Part shown: positions 1 to 12,206 of the stretch, piece by piece
How positions within the stretch are numbered: position 1 is the first letter of the stretch
Layout of the letters: every line of letters begins with the position of its first letter
Assembly: GCF_000003815.2 (NCBI RefSeq)
Contig: NC_049994.1
Coordinates: 8,912,469-8,976,468 of the forward strand
Source of the DNA: Branchiostoma floridae
Taxonomy: Eukaryota > Chordata > Leptocardii > Amphioxiformes > Branchiostomatidae
DNA length: 64,000 nucleotides
Direction of reading: 5' to 3'
Notes under the pieces: model-generated
What the model was told of the DNA's origin: nothing
Databases searched by the model: none
Seen by the model: only the letters and a program-made list of their open reading frames with translations
Position numbers and translations under genes: made by a program

Positions 1-190
1 CGTATTCCTAACAAGCACGGTACAAAGGCAATCTCAGAGGAAATACAGCTTAGTACATTGATACGATGCAATAAATAGTAGATACTTCTTGTGACAGGTT
101 CTGTGATCCCCAATTTGCCTCAGAGCTTGCCTTCAGACTCAAAGATTCTTTTTCTGATAGATAAGGAATAAAGATTGAAGTTCTTAATAT

Positions 191-614
191 ACTAGTTTTG
201 CTTGAGTTTTGCTTGGGTTGATTCTCTATCTGTTACTGTTAGTGCAACCCTGATCAAACAAAAACAGACCTTAAGCAGAAATACACTGGTAAGTATCACT
301 GAAACTTTCCCATACCTTCAGTAATGCTATAACATTTACATACAAAGGCAAAAGCTAAATTCTTCTGTTATTTCCCATATGCTTTCCATCCAAAACCTAG
401 TTGGTTTTTTATCCGTCAGTGCATCCCTGATCAAGAAGAAACAGACCTTAAGTACAGTATAGAAACTTTCCCATATTTTCAGTAACGCTATGCATGCAAA
501 ATCAAAAGCTAAATTTTCAGGATCTCTCCTGTTATTTCTCATATGCTTTCCATCAAAAGCCTAGTTAGTTTTCTATCCATCAGTGCGACCCTGATCAAGG
601 AGAAACAGATCAGC
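191..614. repeat. Degenerate tandem repeat, about 2.5 units of 163-177 bp
   Basis: Three anchors of the form AGTGCxxCCCTGATCAA begin at 241, 418 and 581, each followed by an A-rich AACAGA stretch. Between anchors, the order is the same: a GAAACTTTCCCATA block, a CAGTAA(T/C)GCTAT block, an AAAGCTAAAT block and a CATATGCTTTCCATC block. Units differ by substitutions and short indels, so this is an old local duplication and not a young satellite. No coding potential seen. Confidence 0.85.
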
Positions 615-809
615 AGTGGAATGGGAAGCTGCGTGTCCATCGCCCGAGGACAGACTTAAAAGGTTAAGTGCGTCACTGTCATGGAGCTAACGGGAACCAC
701 TTATCTCAGCGCACTATTCATCTCTCCTAAACAAACCCAATTTTCAGGTTGGAGGAACAGCATCATGCCCAGCTAAAGCCTGCTCAGGGACAGACCATTG
801 CACAGCAAT

Positions 810-822
810 GGGGGGGGGGGGG
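810..822. repeat. Poly-G run at gap edge
   Basis: Thirteen consecutive G residues run directly into the assembly gap. This is likely the point where sequencing failed, and the true run length is unknown. Confidence 0.95.
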
Positions 823-1746
823 NNNNNNNNNNNNNNNNNNNNNNNNNNNNNNNNNNNNNNNNNNNNNNNNNNNNNNNNNNNNNNNNNNNNNNNNNNNNNN
901 NNNNNNNNNNNNNNNNNNNNNNNNNNNNNNNNNNNNNNNNNNNNNNNNNNNNNNNNNNNNNNNNNNNNNNNNNNNNNNNNNNNNNNNNNNNNNNNNNNNN
1001 NNNNNNNNNNNNNNNNNNNNNNNNNNNNNNNNNNNNNNNNNNNNNNNNNNNNNNNNNNNNNNNNNNNNNNNNNNNNNNNNNNNNNNNNNNNNNNNNNNNN
1101 NNNNNNNNNNNNNNNNNNNNNNNNNNNNNNNNNNNNNNNNNNNNNNNNNNNNNNNNNNNNNNNNNNNNNNNNNNNNNNNNNNNNNNNNNNNNNNNNNNNN
1201 NNNNNNNNNNNNNNNNNNNNNNNNNNNNNNNNNNNNNNNNNNNNNNNNNNNNNNNNNNNNNNNNNNNNNNNNNNNNNNNNNNNNNNNNNNNNNNNNNNNN
1301 NNNNNNNNNNNNNNNNNNNNNNNNNNNNNNNNNNNNNNNNNNNNNNNNNNNNNNNNNNNNNNNNNNNNNNNNNNNNNNNNNNNNNNNNNNNNNNNNNNNN
1401 NNNNNNNNNNNNNNNNNNNNNNNNNNNNNNNNNNNNNNNNNNNNNNNNNNNNNNNNNNNNNNNNNNNNNNNNNNNNNNNNNNNNNNNNNNNNNNNNNNNN
1501 NNNNNNNNNNNNNNNNNNNNNNNNNNNNNNNNNNNNNNNNNNNNNNNNNNNNNNNNNNNNNNNNNNNNNNNNNNNNNNNNNNNNNNNNNNNNNNNNNNNN
1601 NNNNNNNNNNNNNNNNNNNNNNNNNNNNNNNNNNNNNNNNNNNNNNNNNNNNNNNNNNNNNNNNNNNNNNNNNNNNNNNNNNNNNNNNNNNNNNNNNNNN
1701 NNNNNNNNNNNNNNNNNNNNNNNNNNNNNNNNNNNNNNNNNNNNNN
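823..1746. other. Assembly gap (Ns)
   Basis: A run of 924 N characters. Long open frames spanning it exist only because N codons are not stops. Nothing can be said about its content. Confidence 1.
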
Positions 1747-2536
1747 CAGTCACACTTTTACGTTTTGTATGATATACCCAGTGTGAACAAAACGTTACAC
1801 ATATCCTATTAAGGTCGCAGCGAGAGAGCATCGCAATCGCCGCCTATAGCTAGTGGAAAGGGGGCCTTAGGTACAGAACTTTGCATTTTTCTCTGAGACC
1901 AATCAGTCCATAAAACATTACCTTGAAATATCTTTCATGAATAATAACTTTAACATTATATCTTCAAGTTGACATATCTTGACGTTTCCAGGTTCTGGAG
2001 GTCAAACTAGAATTCTACACAGAGAAACCCAAACTTGCCATTGAGAAAGTTTTGAACACAATGGTTTGTCATAAAAGTTTCAAGGCTAGGAGATTCCTCG
2101 CCATTGATCAGACTAAATGCGTAATGCATCAAAATCAATATAATATTAGGAAAAGACAAAAAGACAGTAACTTGACTTTCCCTTTGATTAGTTGGACAAT
2201 GGTCCGTACACTGCTTATTGATTTTCCATTCTGGAAGTTTTCTTGCTTGGTTTATAGTTGAATACAGCTCCAAAATGGCTTTATATATAAAACACAGACA
2301 GTGAACAACTCCCGTGGGCACAATACAGGCTGGTAAGGGCTGAAGTATAGCTTTGAAAATCATCTATCTGACACAGTGGATAGCAGAATCAATATCAACC
2401 AAGTCCTGTCACAAAGTTAGCCATAGAGTTCAGAGAATTATTAGAAGTTTACTGCCATATAGCACTTATTGAAAATACTGAAAGATCACATGTAGCAGTT
2501 CTTGAACATTGAATATTCAAAATCCAAGACAAGGGC
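1747..2536. other. Unannotated stretch, nothing recognised
   Basis: AT-rich sequence with only short frames on either strand and no protein family that I recognise. I see no inverted or tandem repeats. Confidence 0.6.
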
Positions 2537-2755
2537 TAACAGTAGTTCACCTTTATCCACATGGTAAACTTTATCCGTTGTTTTCAAAAAGAAAATATTT
2601 AGGGGAATCTAGTTGACAAACGTTGGTTTGAAATTGCCATATTTTCATAGCACTCCAGTCTGAAACAGTCGTTTGTTGACTTGATATCCCTAAATACTCC
2701 GATTTTATATACAACGGATAAAGGTTACCCCACGGATAAAGGTGAACTAGCGTTA
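2537..2755. mobile_element. Palindromic (foldback) MITE
   Basis: The two halves are near reverse complements. The left arm starts TAACAGTAGTTCACC and the reverse complement of the right arm starts TAACGCTAGTTCACC. Pairing continues through TTTATCC, a second TTTATCCGTTGT block, a TATTTAGGG block and GACAAACG or CAACAAACG, so each arm is about 85 bp with scattered mismatches. About 40 bp of loop lies near 2625-2665. No protein is encoded, so it is non-autonomous. I cannot see a convincing target-site duplication, so the superfamily is unassigned. This arm sequence resembles a MITE I associate with amphioxus (memory only). Confidence 0.85.
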
Positions 2756-3520
2756 AAAGATAAGTGTTTAAACAAGCTTTTCATTGTAAGCATTCTATAG
2801 AGTCTGACACATACATACATGTACTGCACAGGTATTTGAATCAGATAGAATTTGTCAATTACAGGACTTTGACTATATTCTGTAGTGTGTAATATATTTC
2901 AAGACAACATAATCCTCTGCCTCAGTTCACTCTAAATTGCCCCTGTAAGCGCCACTTCCCCTTGTCAAACCAACAATGACAAGTCGGCAGCACGCCTGCA
3001 TAACAATTATTCAAGTGTGCGCATCTCTGCAATAATTTCCATCCCTGTAAATCCTACTTAATATCCAGCTATTAGTTCCGTATTGGAAAGCTGTTCAAGT
3101 CACAGGTTTGGTGAAGCGTCAGGGGGGCTTAAACTGTGTCGATCAATACCCCAGCCGCTGTAAAAGGACTACATAAAAATTACGGCTGCTTAAGTCTTGA
3201 CAACTGGTCTTTTAATAAGTCACAAGGAGGCTTTCAGAAGATGATAACTTTCAGAAGTCGTTTAGGTTTACAGTCAATATCTATCATAGTTTTCTTATGG
3301 TTGAATATATTGAAACTACATGTGTATCTCGCAACCATAAATGTTTATGGGGTAATTTTTGGCAGAACTTTTATTCTTATCTACATGTATGTCACAATTA
3401 CCATCATCTGCTATGGAGCAGGCAACATGTTTAAGATACATTTCGTAAATATTGCGAGAAAGATGTGTTTTTACAAACTTTAAGTGACTCCGTAAGATGC
3501 ATTTCACGCAATTCACATAT
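2756..3520. other. Unannotated stretch
   Basis: It contains short chance frames only, including a 115-codon frame at 3136-3483 with no family resemblance and a composition typical of translated AT-rich intron. A TACATGTA motif lies at 2816-2823. No repeat structure noted. Confidence 0.6.
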
Positions 3521-4120
3521 CATTCAATGACAAACACATATCCACCTACACACATTATGTTCATATTCCAGAGGGGATTCAATTTGATCATGACATTTTA
3601 GTGCTCTACATTATAGTGCGCAATATTCCCATAAAGCTGCCTAGCTCGTTAATCTGAACAATAACTACTCAAGCAGTAAAATGGGAGAAGGACTGCCTTT
3701 TAGATTCTCCAAGTATTCTTAGATGGTATCTCACCTTAAGATACTGCTTTCAAAATAGTTTTTACTGATAGAAATATTTTAAATCCCAAGTTGTACCTAT
3801 GCTATTGATCCTTATGTACCAAATCAGTCAATGACAAAGACATAATCCTACAAATTGTGTTCATATTCTAGCAGGAATTCAATTTGATCAGGACATTTAA
3901 GTGCTACACAATATCCCCATATTGGCTATGAAATGGCTTAGGTCATTAATCTAAGACAATAAACCTGTACTTATAATTCTGAGAAGAAGAACTGCTTCTT
4001 ATGTCATATTCTCCAGGTATTTGTGGAAAGGTAAAACCTGACCAGAAGTTAACACTTTGAAACTAGTTTTTACTAATTGGAACGTTTCTAATCCCAAGAT
4101 GCACATTAGGTATTGATCAG
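3521..4120. repeat. Direct tandem duplication, unit about 305 bp
   Basis: Copy 1 (about 3526-3811) and copy 2 (about 3829-4117) share, in the same order: AATGACAAA-ACATA, TTGTTCATATTC or a variant, ATTCAATTTGATCA, GACATTT-AGTGCT, CATTAATCT or a variant, AGTTTTTACT and AATCCCAAG followed by a TATTGATC block. Divergence is clear with many indels, so the duplication is old. No open frame is conserved between copies. Confidence 0.85.
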
Positions 4121-4370
4121 TGTGTTCCGCAGCTGGTCAGGGCGCGAGGAATCCCGTAGATCTGCAGTCATGGCACGTGAGAAGCGCCATCTTTCACTGA
4201 CCCCAGCACGGAGGGACTGGGTAATGGAGAGAAAGTACTGCCGCAGGGAACGCAATACAGCTTCCGGCATTATTAAACTGCAATTTAATATTCCAGCCCA
4301 AAATGAAATGGGAGGAAGAAGTGGTCTATATCGCAGGCCATACTTCTTCTTAAAGGACTCCTAAACTCCA
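4121..4370. promoter_or_regulatory. Candidate regulatory block, GC-richer island
   Basis: This 250-bp stretch is more GC-rich than its flanks, lacks repeats, and holds a perfect CACGTG E-box near 4173 and an AT-rich homeodomain-like patch near 4270-4290. An 83-codon frame crosses it but resembles no family. Function is inferred from composition only. Confidence 0.25.
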
Positions 4371-6018
4371 CAAGGGATTTTCTGAAATGCTCAATTTTAA
4401 GACTGCTCCAGATGTAAGGCCACAATTAAGGACATTTTATTTCAAAGCAAAAATTCAGCAAGACAACACTCAACAATGGAAACAGATGGTTATGAGGAAA
4501 ACTTAAATCTGACTACACTCACTCACTCACTGAAACTGTTGTATGAACCGAGATACAGACTTTCCCCAGGGTTGCTGATTTCATGTAAATCTTCTAGTTT
4601 GGCATGATTTTTTATATAAAGTCTGAGAATAAACAATTCTACTTAAGATTGGTGTGACCTAACCAAGCAATGCCTGTTCATGTATTTGACTTTCTAAAGA
4701 GAATTGGAGAATAAACGAAGGCAAAACAATAGGTGATTGCGCACAACGGCACAAGACATTGAACTTCAAACTAAAGAGACAGTAGGTTCATCAAAGTTGC
4801 ACCATTTTGTCACTTATAAATTCCTTTCGCTACATAGTTAAATGGATGCAGATTTTAAGAGTGGCTTGAAGTGGTGACACCTTTTCTGTTTTCTGTAAAT
4901 CTTCCATCTATGACATACTAGGTCAACCTTAACAAACAGCCCTAAATCATTTTCTTTCCCTTCCTTAACATGATTACAGAAATATACTTCATCAGTTTAT
5001 TTGTCAGGAATGCAGGTACCCATTTTCCATATTAAAGGGAGCTCTGGGATCAGAGTTAATAAATCAATGAAATTAAGTACCTTAATTTCTGCCAGAATCA
5101 ATTAATACTGAGCCAAAATAATCTTCTACACTACATCAATCACATTAACTAAGCCTTTCATACATTGTCATATAATTAACACACAGATGGGGGAATGACA
5201 CAGATGTTACCATTACATTTTGCCTTTTCGCGCACCTATGCCCTTTTCATCAATTCAGCTTTTCCAACACATTTTGCACTAACCCAAAGCAATCCAAGGA
5301 CTCAAAGACTTTCAAACTTTAGAAACTGTAAAATCCTCTGTACCCTTGGGGACATTTTCAGACTGTGCCCCAGATCAAGAGGATGAGCCAATACTGTACT
5401 GTAAGTGGTGTGACAGAGCTCTAAAGCACCCCTATCCATAACGGTACATCTGCTACAGTTGTGCCAAGAAAAGGGGAAGCCTTTGCATGTATGAAACACA
5501 AGAAACTTTCAAGTGCTACTATACTGTGCATTGGTTTTTCTTCTATTCTCATGGAGTATTGTTTTAAAGAGGGAGGTATTGCAATATAGTATACACAACT
5601 GTAGCATGATAATAGGGAGGATGTAGTGTGTATTTACATATAGATTGGTAACAAATTTACAGTGTATATAAAACTCATCAGTTTCATTCAAGACATCGTC
5701 ACATTGTTTCACAAACGATCACACAAATCATATAAATATAATTGACTGTCTGTTGTGAAAACCATTCATGAACCTCATTCTCTATTTCAAAAATAGATCT
5801 CTAAGAAAACCTGGATTTAACCTGAAGATGAAGACACGGAAAACAAATCTGTTTGAGTGACTTAGTCTCAGAATACATTTAGGTAACACATCAAAGAAGA
5901 TGGATAGAGTTTACTAATCTGACTGTTACAATCACTTTTCAGCACTTCATGAAGCTGTACAAATGTATGTCTTCATGAAGTTGTAACTCAATACAGCCAT
6001 TGCAATTTGACTCATTTG
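4371..6018. other. Unannotated stretch, nothing recognised
   Basis: AT-rich, with short frames only. A CACT microsatellite-like patch (ACTCACTCACTCACTG) sits near 4519. No transposon ends or tandem units seen. Confidence 0.6.
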
Positions 6019-6065
6019 GTTTCATATCATATATATCATATATTATATTATATCATATACATGTA
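6019..6065. repeat. AT-rich simple repeat (TATCATA-type)
   Basis: Imperfect repeats of ATATCATAT and TATTATAT, ending in a TACATGTA motif at 6058-6065. Likely a decayed microsatellite. Confidence 0.8.
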
Positions 6066-7689
6066 GTAAACTTTCCCCAGTGGAATAATGAATACTACAA
6101 AAGGTAGTTAGTTTACAAGGAAGAAAAATTGGTTTTCACACAACCTCTTCGCTAAGTACAGTTTCAAAGATTCTACAACTGTTTCAGAACAGGACCTCTG
6201 TGTAAAAGACTTGATCATGGCACTGCACTCTCCAGTTAGCATAAAAATGAAGCTACCGTTCTCTGGCAAGCCTGGCATTTTCAGTTCTAGACCCACAATT
6301 GTTCATTTTCGATTGTAACAAAGTGTTTGAAGTATCGAATTTATCCCGAACGTTCCATTGTCTAATTGAATTGCCAAGGACATTGGGACAATAGAAAATC
6401 AATAGTGCATCTCTGTTGCCATTAGCCTCACTATGAGTTCTTGGAGCAGTCATTCATCAACCCACATGTGTAATACCAGGTTTTTAGCCTTCATCTTGGT
6501 GGGAATTAAACAGTGCGTACGTCCCACTAATCATCATGTCAGCTTCGATACATGTGTCGTTCCATCTCTCTCTTGTACTTTTGGCTCAGTCTGCCATTGC
6601 TACTGCAACCTGTTTCATACAACACATGCTAGGCTGCGGATCATACCAATGTTATTGTACTTCATCCACAGTTTTTAAAGTCAAGGCTTAATCCAATGTT
6701 ATTTATGGATTCATCTCGAAAGATGATTTTAAACAGTGCTATTCTTTTCAACCCCCACAAGGCTTATCACAACTTATGTCTTGAAAGTATTGTACACAAC
6801 TTTTTGAAAGTGAATAGATCCCAATGATCTACTCCAACATTGCTCATAAGCTGCAAAAAATTCCTTTCTATCAACCATGTTTGACTTTCCACTATAAAGA
6901 GAGACATACTGAATTCTTCAAGTCAAGTCACGCTAATATGTAGACTACAGGAACGCCGGGCAAAATCAGGTACTCAAAACTTCGAGTTTAAAGCAAAATA
7001 GATCCTTTCTGGAATTTAAAGTAAAATAGACCCTTTCTGGAGGGACCAGTGTATGTTTTCCCTGGAAAATAAACCACTTTGCTGCAGGAATGGTTGACAA
7101 CTTGGGCATAATCAAACCTTTCCAGGCTTTGTTACGCCGACGTGGGAAGCAAAAGCACCATATTTACTTGGCGTAATGGGTTCTGTTCCAGGTCAGTGGT
7201 TCGGCATTATAGAACCCTCTGTAGCATATTCCCATCTGGACACCAATGGAATGGTATATCACAAAATCCATGCTTTTATACCCATTATTTTTCATCAGAA
7301 TAATGCAGGCCACAAAGTAATTAAGTGCACATAGGGAAATCTCAGATTATAAACACATACTTCAGAGTAATATTGAGGAATCATTGCAATGAATTTCAAA
7401 TTCAGCCTAATCGTTCAAATGATTACAAATTGTCACTAAGATAATTCTGCATGAATAATTTGTCATCCTTTCCCGGAATGCAATTTATTGCTGTAATAAC
7501 GAAATCTGATTTCACCATTCCTCAAGCATTTCCCCACTGTATGTGGCGAACGCGACCCATGTGGAAAATAGTTTATCCTATTCACCAAAGGAAAGGTCGA
7601 GAAAAATGAGATCATGTCCCTGTTAGAGGAAACAAGAGTCCAATTTTGTCCTGGGGGCTGCTGGAAATGTCTGTTAAATCTGCGTCTAT
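6066..7689. other. Unannotated stretch with one small duplication
   Basis: No gene recognised. Short frames at 6108-6678 overlap on both strands and look like chance. The only structure I see is the 28-bp duplication at 6990-7045 listed separately. Confidence 0.6.
6990..7045. repeat. Two-copy 28-bp tandem duplication
   Basis: Two adjacent units share AAAG(C/T)AAAATAGA and CCTTTCTGGA. They start at 6990 and 7018 and differ at a few positions. Confidence 0.85.
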
Positions 7690-8146
7690 AGACACATGGC
7701 TACCCCTGACTGTGTAGGCATGAGGAAAACCCTTCAGAGGTATCCAGGCAGCACTGCGGGGATTACAGGCAATCTGAGCATCACGACGCCGTGGCGGACC
7801 CGCATTATCCCCGTCTTTGTCGGCAATTGGCGCACGCTTAACACCACAAAATGGCTCCTACCTTTGAACGGCCAACGGAACCTCCACGGAGGAAACAGGG
7901 GGGGTCTGACGAGGCGGACTTGCCAGGGGGCCCTCCCCCAGATCAGAACGGGAGGGGGGAGTCCGCGGAACAGGCATGTAGGATTGTTCATCATATCGCT
8001 CGGAGGTCTCCCGCAATACTGGAGGATCCCCTGCACAATAGGGTGCAGACGAGGCCTTTAAAGTTTTAAGCAATGAGTCTGTCCCACAGATCAATATATC
8101 TGTAGCCCGGGGCAGAGCTGGAGCATGTGGCCTCCGATGTTGATTG

Positions 8147-8160
8147 GTTGCCAGGGAAAC
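8147..8160 (+). promoter_or_regulatory. RFX X-box-like motif
   Basis: GTTGCC AG GGAAAC fits the X-box pattern of two inverted half-sites with a 2-bp spacer. An ATTGG (inverted CCAAT) lies immediately 5'. RFX factors bind such sites, for example upstream of ciliary genes. That this copy is functional is inference. Confidence 0.45.
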
Positions 8161-8381
8161 CCGACTAAGGATGCGTGGAAAGTAATTTCAGCCTCCCTTT
8201 CAGTCCGGGCGGGCGATGAGGCTGAACAAAGAAGTCAGACAACTGGAACGGACAGCTTCTCGGTGACGGACAGCGAGGATCAATAGCAGACCAGAACAGC
8301 TCCTGTTTCAGCACCTCAGACAGCACCCTACATCCTGCCAGGCCTCCTCAGCACTGATTAACCCAATGTTATTGCCTAAAA

Positions 8382-8410
8382 CTAATTAAGCCCCGATAAA
8401 TAAGTAAATA
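8382..8410 (+). promoter_or_regulatory. Homeodomain plus tandem forkhead-type motifs
   Basis: CTAATTAAG at 8382-8390 is followed by ATAAATA (8396-8402) and GTAAATA (8404-8410). The last two fit the forkhead core RTAAAYA. Close packing in a GC-rich block is suggestive but not proof. Confidence 0.35.
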
Positions 8411-8480
8411 GGCTCCACAGCGGCTAGCTGGGGTAGCGAGGGAGGGTGGTTACTCCGTTGTACAATCAATCTGGTACGAA

Positions 8481-10022
8481 TCATTACCCAGCACCATGGA
8501 AGGAAGCAAGGGACACGAAGCTGCTAACGCATCCAAGCATTAATGAAAAATGCAACACTATCACTGGGCTGATGTGTGCACATCTCCCCATAGACAAAGG
8601 GGATCTGTGGTGTGATTGGCGACAACAGGGACCACCTGACGTGATGTTACTGTAACATCTTGTTTTACGTCATGACTTTTAAAGCAGCCTGCCTCCCCTC
8701 GGGGCTGGTAGGGAACTGAAACGATGATCATTACCAAACACCCTATTATTCGAGAAATGTATCTTTCAGTGTCCTCCAGGCAAAACAAGGCAACTACCAT
8801 AGGTATTTACAGGCAGGTAACAACGCCTCCGTATACACACTATTTTGTTATCTCGTATGACAGTGCATTGTCCTATGCCTGTTAACCGTAACATTGTCAA
8901 TTTGTCTTAAAATGCATATGAATAAGAAAATTGATAATAGAACATTTGAAAAGATCTTATCAGCTTAGCTAGGTACACATCTAGCAGCTTTCCATTTTTC
9001 TCAAGGAAAGAAGTGGTTAGCTCGGTGATAAAGAATACAAATGTGAAATGGCAACAGGTCAAGTCTGACGACCCATGTGGAAATGGATAATGGATAATAA
9101 TGAGATTTGACATATGCAATACCAACCCTTGTCCCTGTATGAGTGATTTTGACGGTGGGTATAGAAAACGTTTCCTTAACTGTAAGCAACGAGTCTGCAG
9201 ACACCAACTTCTAACCACAGATATCAGTAATAACAGTGGAGGTCACACACATGGGCTGTAGTTGTGAGAGCAGCTAACTTCTCAGCTTATGTCTTAAGAA
9301 CCACACAGATCTTTGCCATTTGCCTGCTGCCTAACCCAATACCAAATACAAATTTGGTGGCTACCTGAAGGTACATGTAAAAGAGCTGTGCTGCACTGTG
9401 GGAAAACCTTTCTGTCTGGTTACGTGCCATGATGTAACTATAGCCTCATGATAGAATGCACTGACGTAGTTGCTGGGATTATTGCTTCTCTGTTGCGAGA
9501 AAGGTTAAGTCTCTGGTGATCATAGCCACAACCTTAAGGTCATTACTGGATGCGACAACAAGAGTCTATATTCACACAGGCAACAGTGACTAAGTACTGT
9601 AAGTTTTGATACTTTTGTAATGGTTTGACTTTCTTGGTTTTCACAGTTAGCTCTTCACTGCAACAATGAATTCCAAGAAGACAAAAAACTCCTTTTCCTC
9701 CTAACACAACATAAAATCTTTGCAAGTGCAAACTAATTTACAGCATCCTATTAAAACAACTTGCCAAGCAGGATAGTCCCAAGCCTCTGTTTCAGCATCT
9801 TCTAACATAAGTCATCCTTTATCTGGTCTTTCCATCTTTCTGGTATTCTTCCTTGTGATACCAGGTTGGCTGAATACTGCTGCAGGTATTATGAACAACA
9901 GAATCTTTTGGTCCTCTCAGTATTGGCTGCCAAAATCCAACTATCTTTTGGCAGCCCTTAAGTTACAATCCATCAAAGATACAACATGTATCTTATCCTT
10001 CATCCTTCTTTCCCCAAAATGC
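8481..10022. other. Unannotated stretch, nothing recognised
   Basis: AT-rich sequence without recognised genes or transposon ends. A 15-bp string CGACCCATGTGGAAA near 9069 also occurs near 7551; this may be chance. Confidence 0.55.
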
Positions 10023-10072
10023 AATTTCTATGACCAATGAATCAAGATGAAATTTCTATGACCAATGAATCA
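10023..10072. repeat. Two-copy 28-bp tandem duplication
   Basis: AATTTCTATGACCAATGAAT occurs at 10023 and again at 10051 with no mismatch across 22 bp, separated by 6 bp. Near identity suggests recent slippage. Confidence 0.95.
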
Positions 10073-12206
10073 TAATTTTCTACAAAATGTGCAACTTAAC
10101 AGCACAGCACCAAACCCACAGGAGTAGATTAATCCATCAAGGATATTTGTTAGCAATATAAATTACATGATCAATCATATGGACAGTGGACCACAGGAAA
10201 CGAAAATGTAGCCAATTATCCTGAAGCCATTTTGAAGTTCTTGGAATTTTTTCCCCAGGTTTTTTTCTAAGAAGTTGTTAGTCAAGACAGAGAACTGACA
10301 GTACGACTTCATTCAGACTATATTTGGAAATAAACTTTCAAGAATATCTGTAAAAGTTCTAATTCATAAAAAGGACCACATGCTCTACTTTATGAATCGC
10401 ATACAGCAAAAGATACAAATAATGTGTCCAGGAATGCCGATCTATAATCATTTGTTCTTGACTGAATAAAGATGTATTGTCAAACCATTCCTAATACCGT
10501 TCATCACTGTCTCTAATGTAATCATGACTTCAATGCGATCAATATTTCATATAAATTTATATGTCAGAATAACCCCTATACTCAAGAGCTTGCCAACATA
10601 CCATCTGTTTGACAGTGTTTTATCAATAAGAGAAGTCTGGATCAAGAATTCAGGAGAAATATTTCCTTAAAAAGCCTTTGTTACATGTATAAGAGCCAGA
10701 TGTTTCAGACAGCACCTGCTGTCATTCACAGATCACTAATGAAAGACTCAGTTCAAGATCTTTTGACTTGTTTTGAGTAAATGTATTGCTCACACCACAA
10801 CAAAATAATTACATATTAAAAGATTTATCAAGAAGACATGAAAATAGTGGACTTGGAGGGAAACTTGCAACTGACTTATTTAAAACCTGAAATTGAGTGT
10901 ACCACTGTAAACTACAGACTTCCCCCTCAAAGTCTAATCTAATCTAATATTGATTTAAAAAAATAAGATGGTATGGCTTTACCTGGTTGCCTAAGCATTG
11001 AGTGAAGGTCCTTTCTCAGAAATTCTTTCAGGAAATAGTTTTCGTGACAGATCACATGGAGAGAACACAACCTTGGCTTTAATAATTGACAAGGGATCTC
11101 CTATCTAAAAGCTTCAGCGGAAGTGCCTTATTGAGACATAAGCCTCCATTAAACAATGGCATCTTTCCAGTACAACGTCAAGTCTTATTCTAAAATATAA
11201 GTCTAAGATTATCAAATTAGTTACAGACTGCACAACCATTCAGACCATAGTGTTGCCTAGTCCTGAAAGAGATCACAAACAGCCCCTCTTTACGAGCAGA
11301 ACTTATCTCAATATAGTATGAAGAAAGCTGTTCTAATGTTCCCATCAGTTTAACCTTTATTCTACTGTCTACCCCCCATAACCAATACAACTGTAGTGCC
11401 AAATGACTGCCTTGGTGCACTAAAGGTTAACATAAGGCAGAGAATGAAACAGCATTATAAAAGTGGTAATAATATTTTCAAGCTATAACGCTCATGCATG
11501 AATGTATGTAAAATACCACAGCATCCTCCCCCACTCCACCTGAGGGACTGGCATTGAATAATGCTGGCCATGGAAGGTCACGATCAGCGGAAATCAGATC
11601 ATCGCTACAGCAATACCATCGCCCGATGGGAGAGGTTGATGGGTGATGAGACAAATATTACCCTGGGGTGCAGAAATTCTCCACACCTAAACTGTCCTTG
11701 GACTAGTTTCAGTAAAAGGAAAGAAGCAATTACCTCAAGGCCAATGTTCCCGCATGTAGAAACTTTTGTTGTAATGTAAATACTAAGTGCCAGTAATATC
11801 AGTGGGAAAATGTAACCATCTACATTTAGGGGACATGTTATTTATGATAGTAATAGTATCCCTGCTGTTTTACTGCATCTGTCGTAAAAGTCAAGAGCTC
11901 TGAGCTGTAGTTTCAGTTTAGGACAAATGGATTTCCTAACAGCACAGCTAGTGCCTGTAGCAATTGGTGTAATAATTATTGATATTTGTACCCCATACCG
12001 TTGATGTATCTCTTATTACAAGAAGGTTGTAACCAAGCCAGAAACATTACTGTCAAATAGTGAATTACCTGGAAATACCGTGTTTACAGCCACTGCTGAT
12101 ACAAGGTGGGTATAAAAAAATAACTAGCTGAATCAGACAGCTGTAACATTACTTAGCATGTTTTGATGGCAGTTCCATCTTATTAACAACAAATCACAAG
12201 GTTAAA
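10073..12206. other. Unannotated stretch
   Basis: No gene recognised. About 11520-11720 is somewhat GC-richer and holds a GGAAGGTCA nuclear-receptor-type half-site near 11574, so it is a weak enhancer candidate. The rest is AT-rich with short chance frames. Confidence 0.55.

Larger units (their letters stand above)
7690..8480. promoter_or_regulatory. Candidate cis-regulatory block (GC-rich, repeat-free)
   Basis: About 790 bp are distinctly richer in GC and CpG than the flanks. Several overlapping frames on both strands (up to 121 codons) are the usual result of fewer AT-rich stops; none matches a family I know. The block contains an RFX-type X-box (8147-8160), an inverted CCAAT box beside it, a CTAATTAAG homeodomain-type site (8382-8390) and two forkhead-type ATAAATA/GTAAATA motifs (8396-8410). 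The simplest inference is an enhancer or promoter-proximal element; an unannotated first exon cannot be excluded. Confidence 0.4.

Noticed and set aside
749-1831. Open frames of 324-352 codons on both strands
   Set aside because: They exist only because they cross the N gap; real sequence contributes about 20-40 codons at the edges.
7696-8094. Four overlapping frames in the 7.7-kb block
   Set aside because: Multiple frames open on both strands indicate GC content, not coding.
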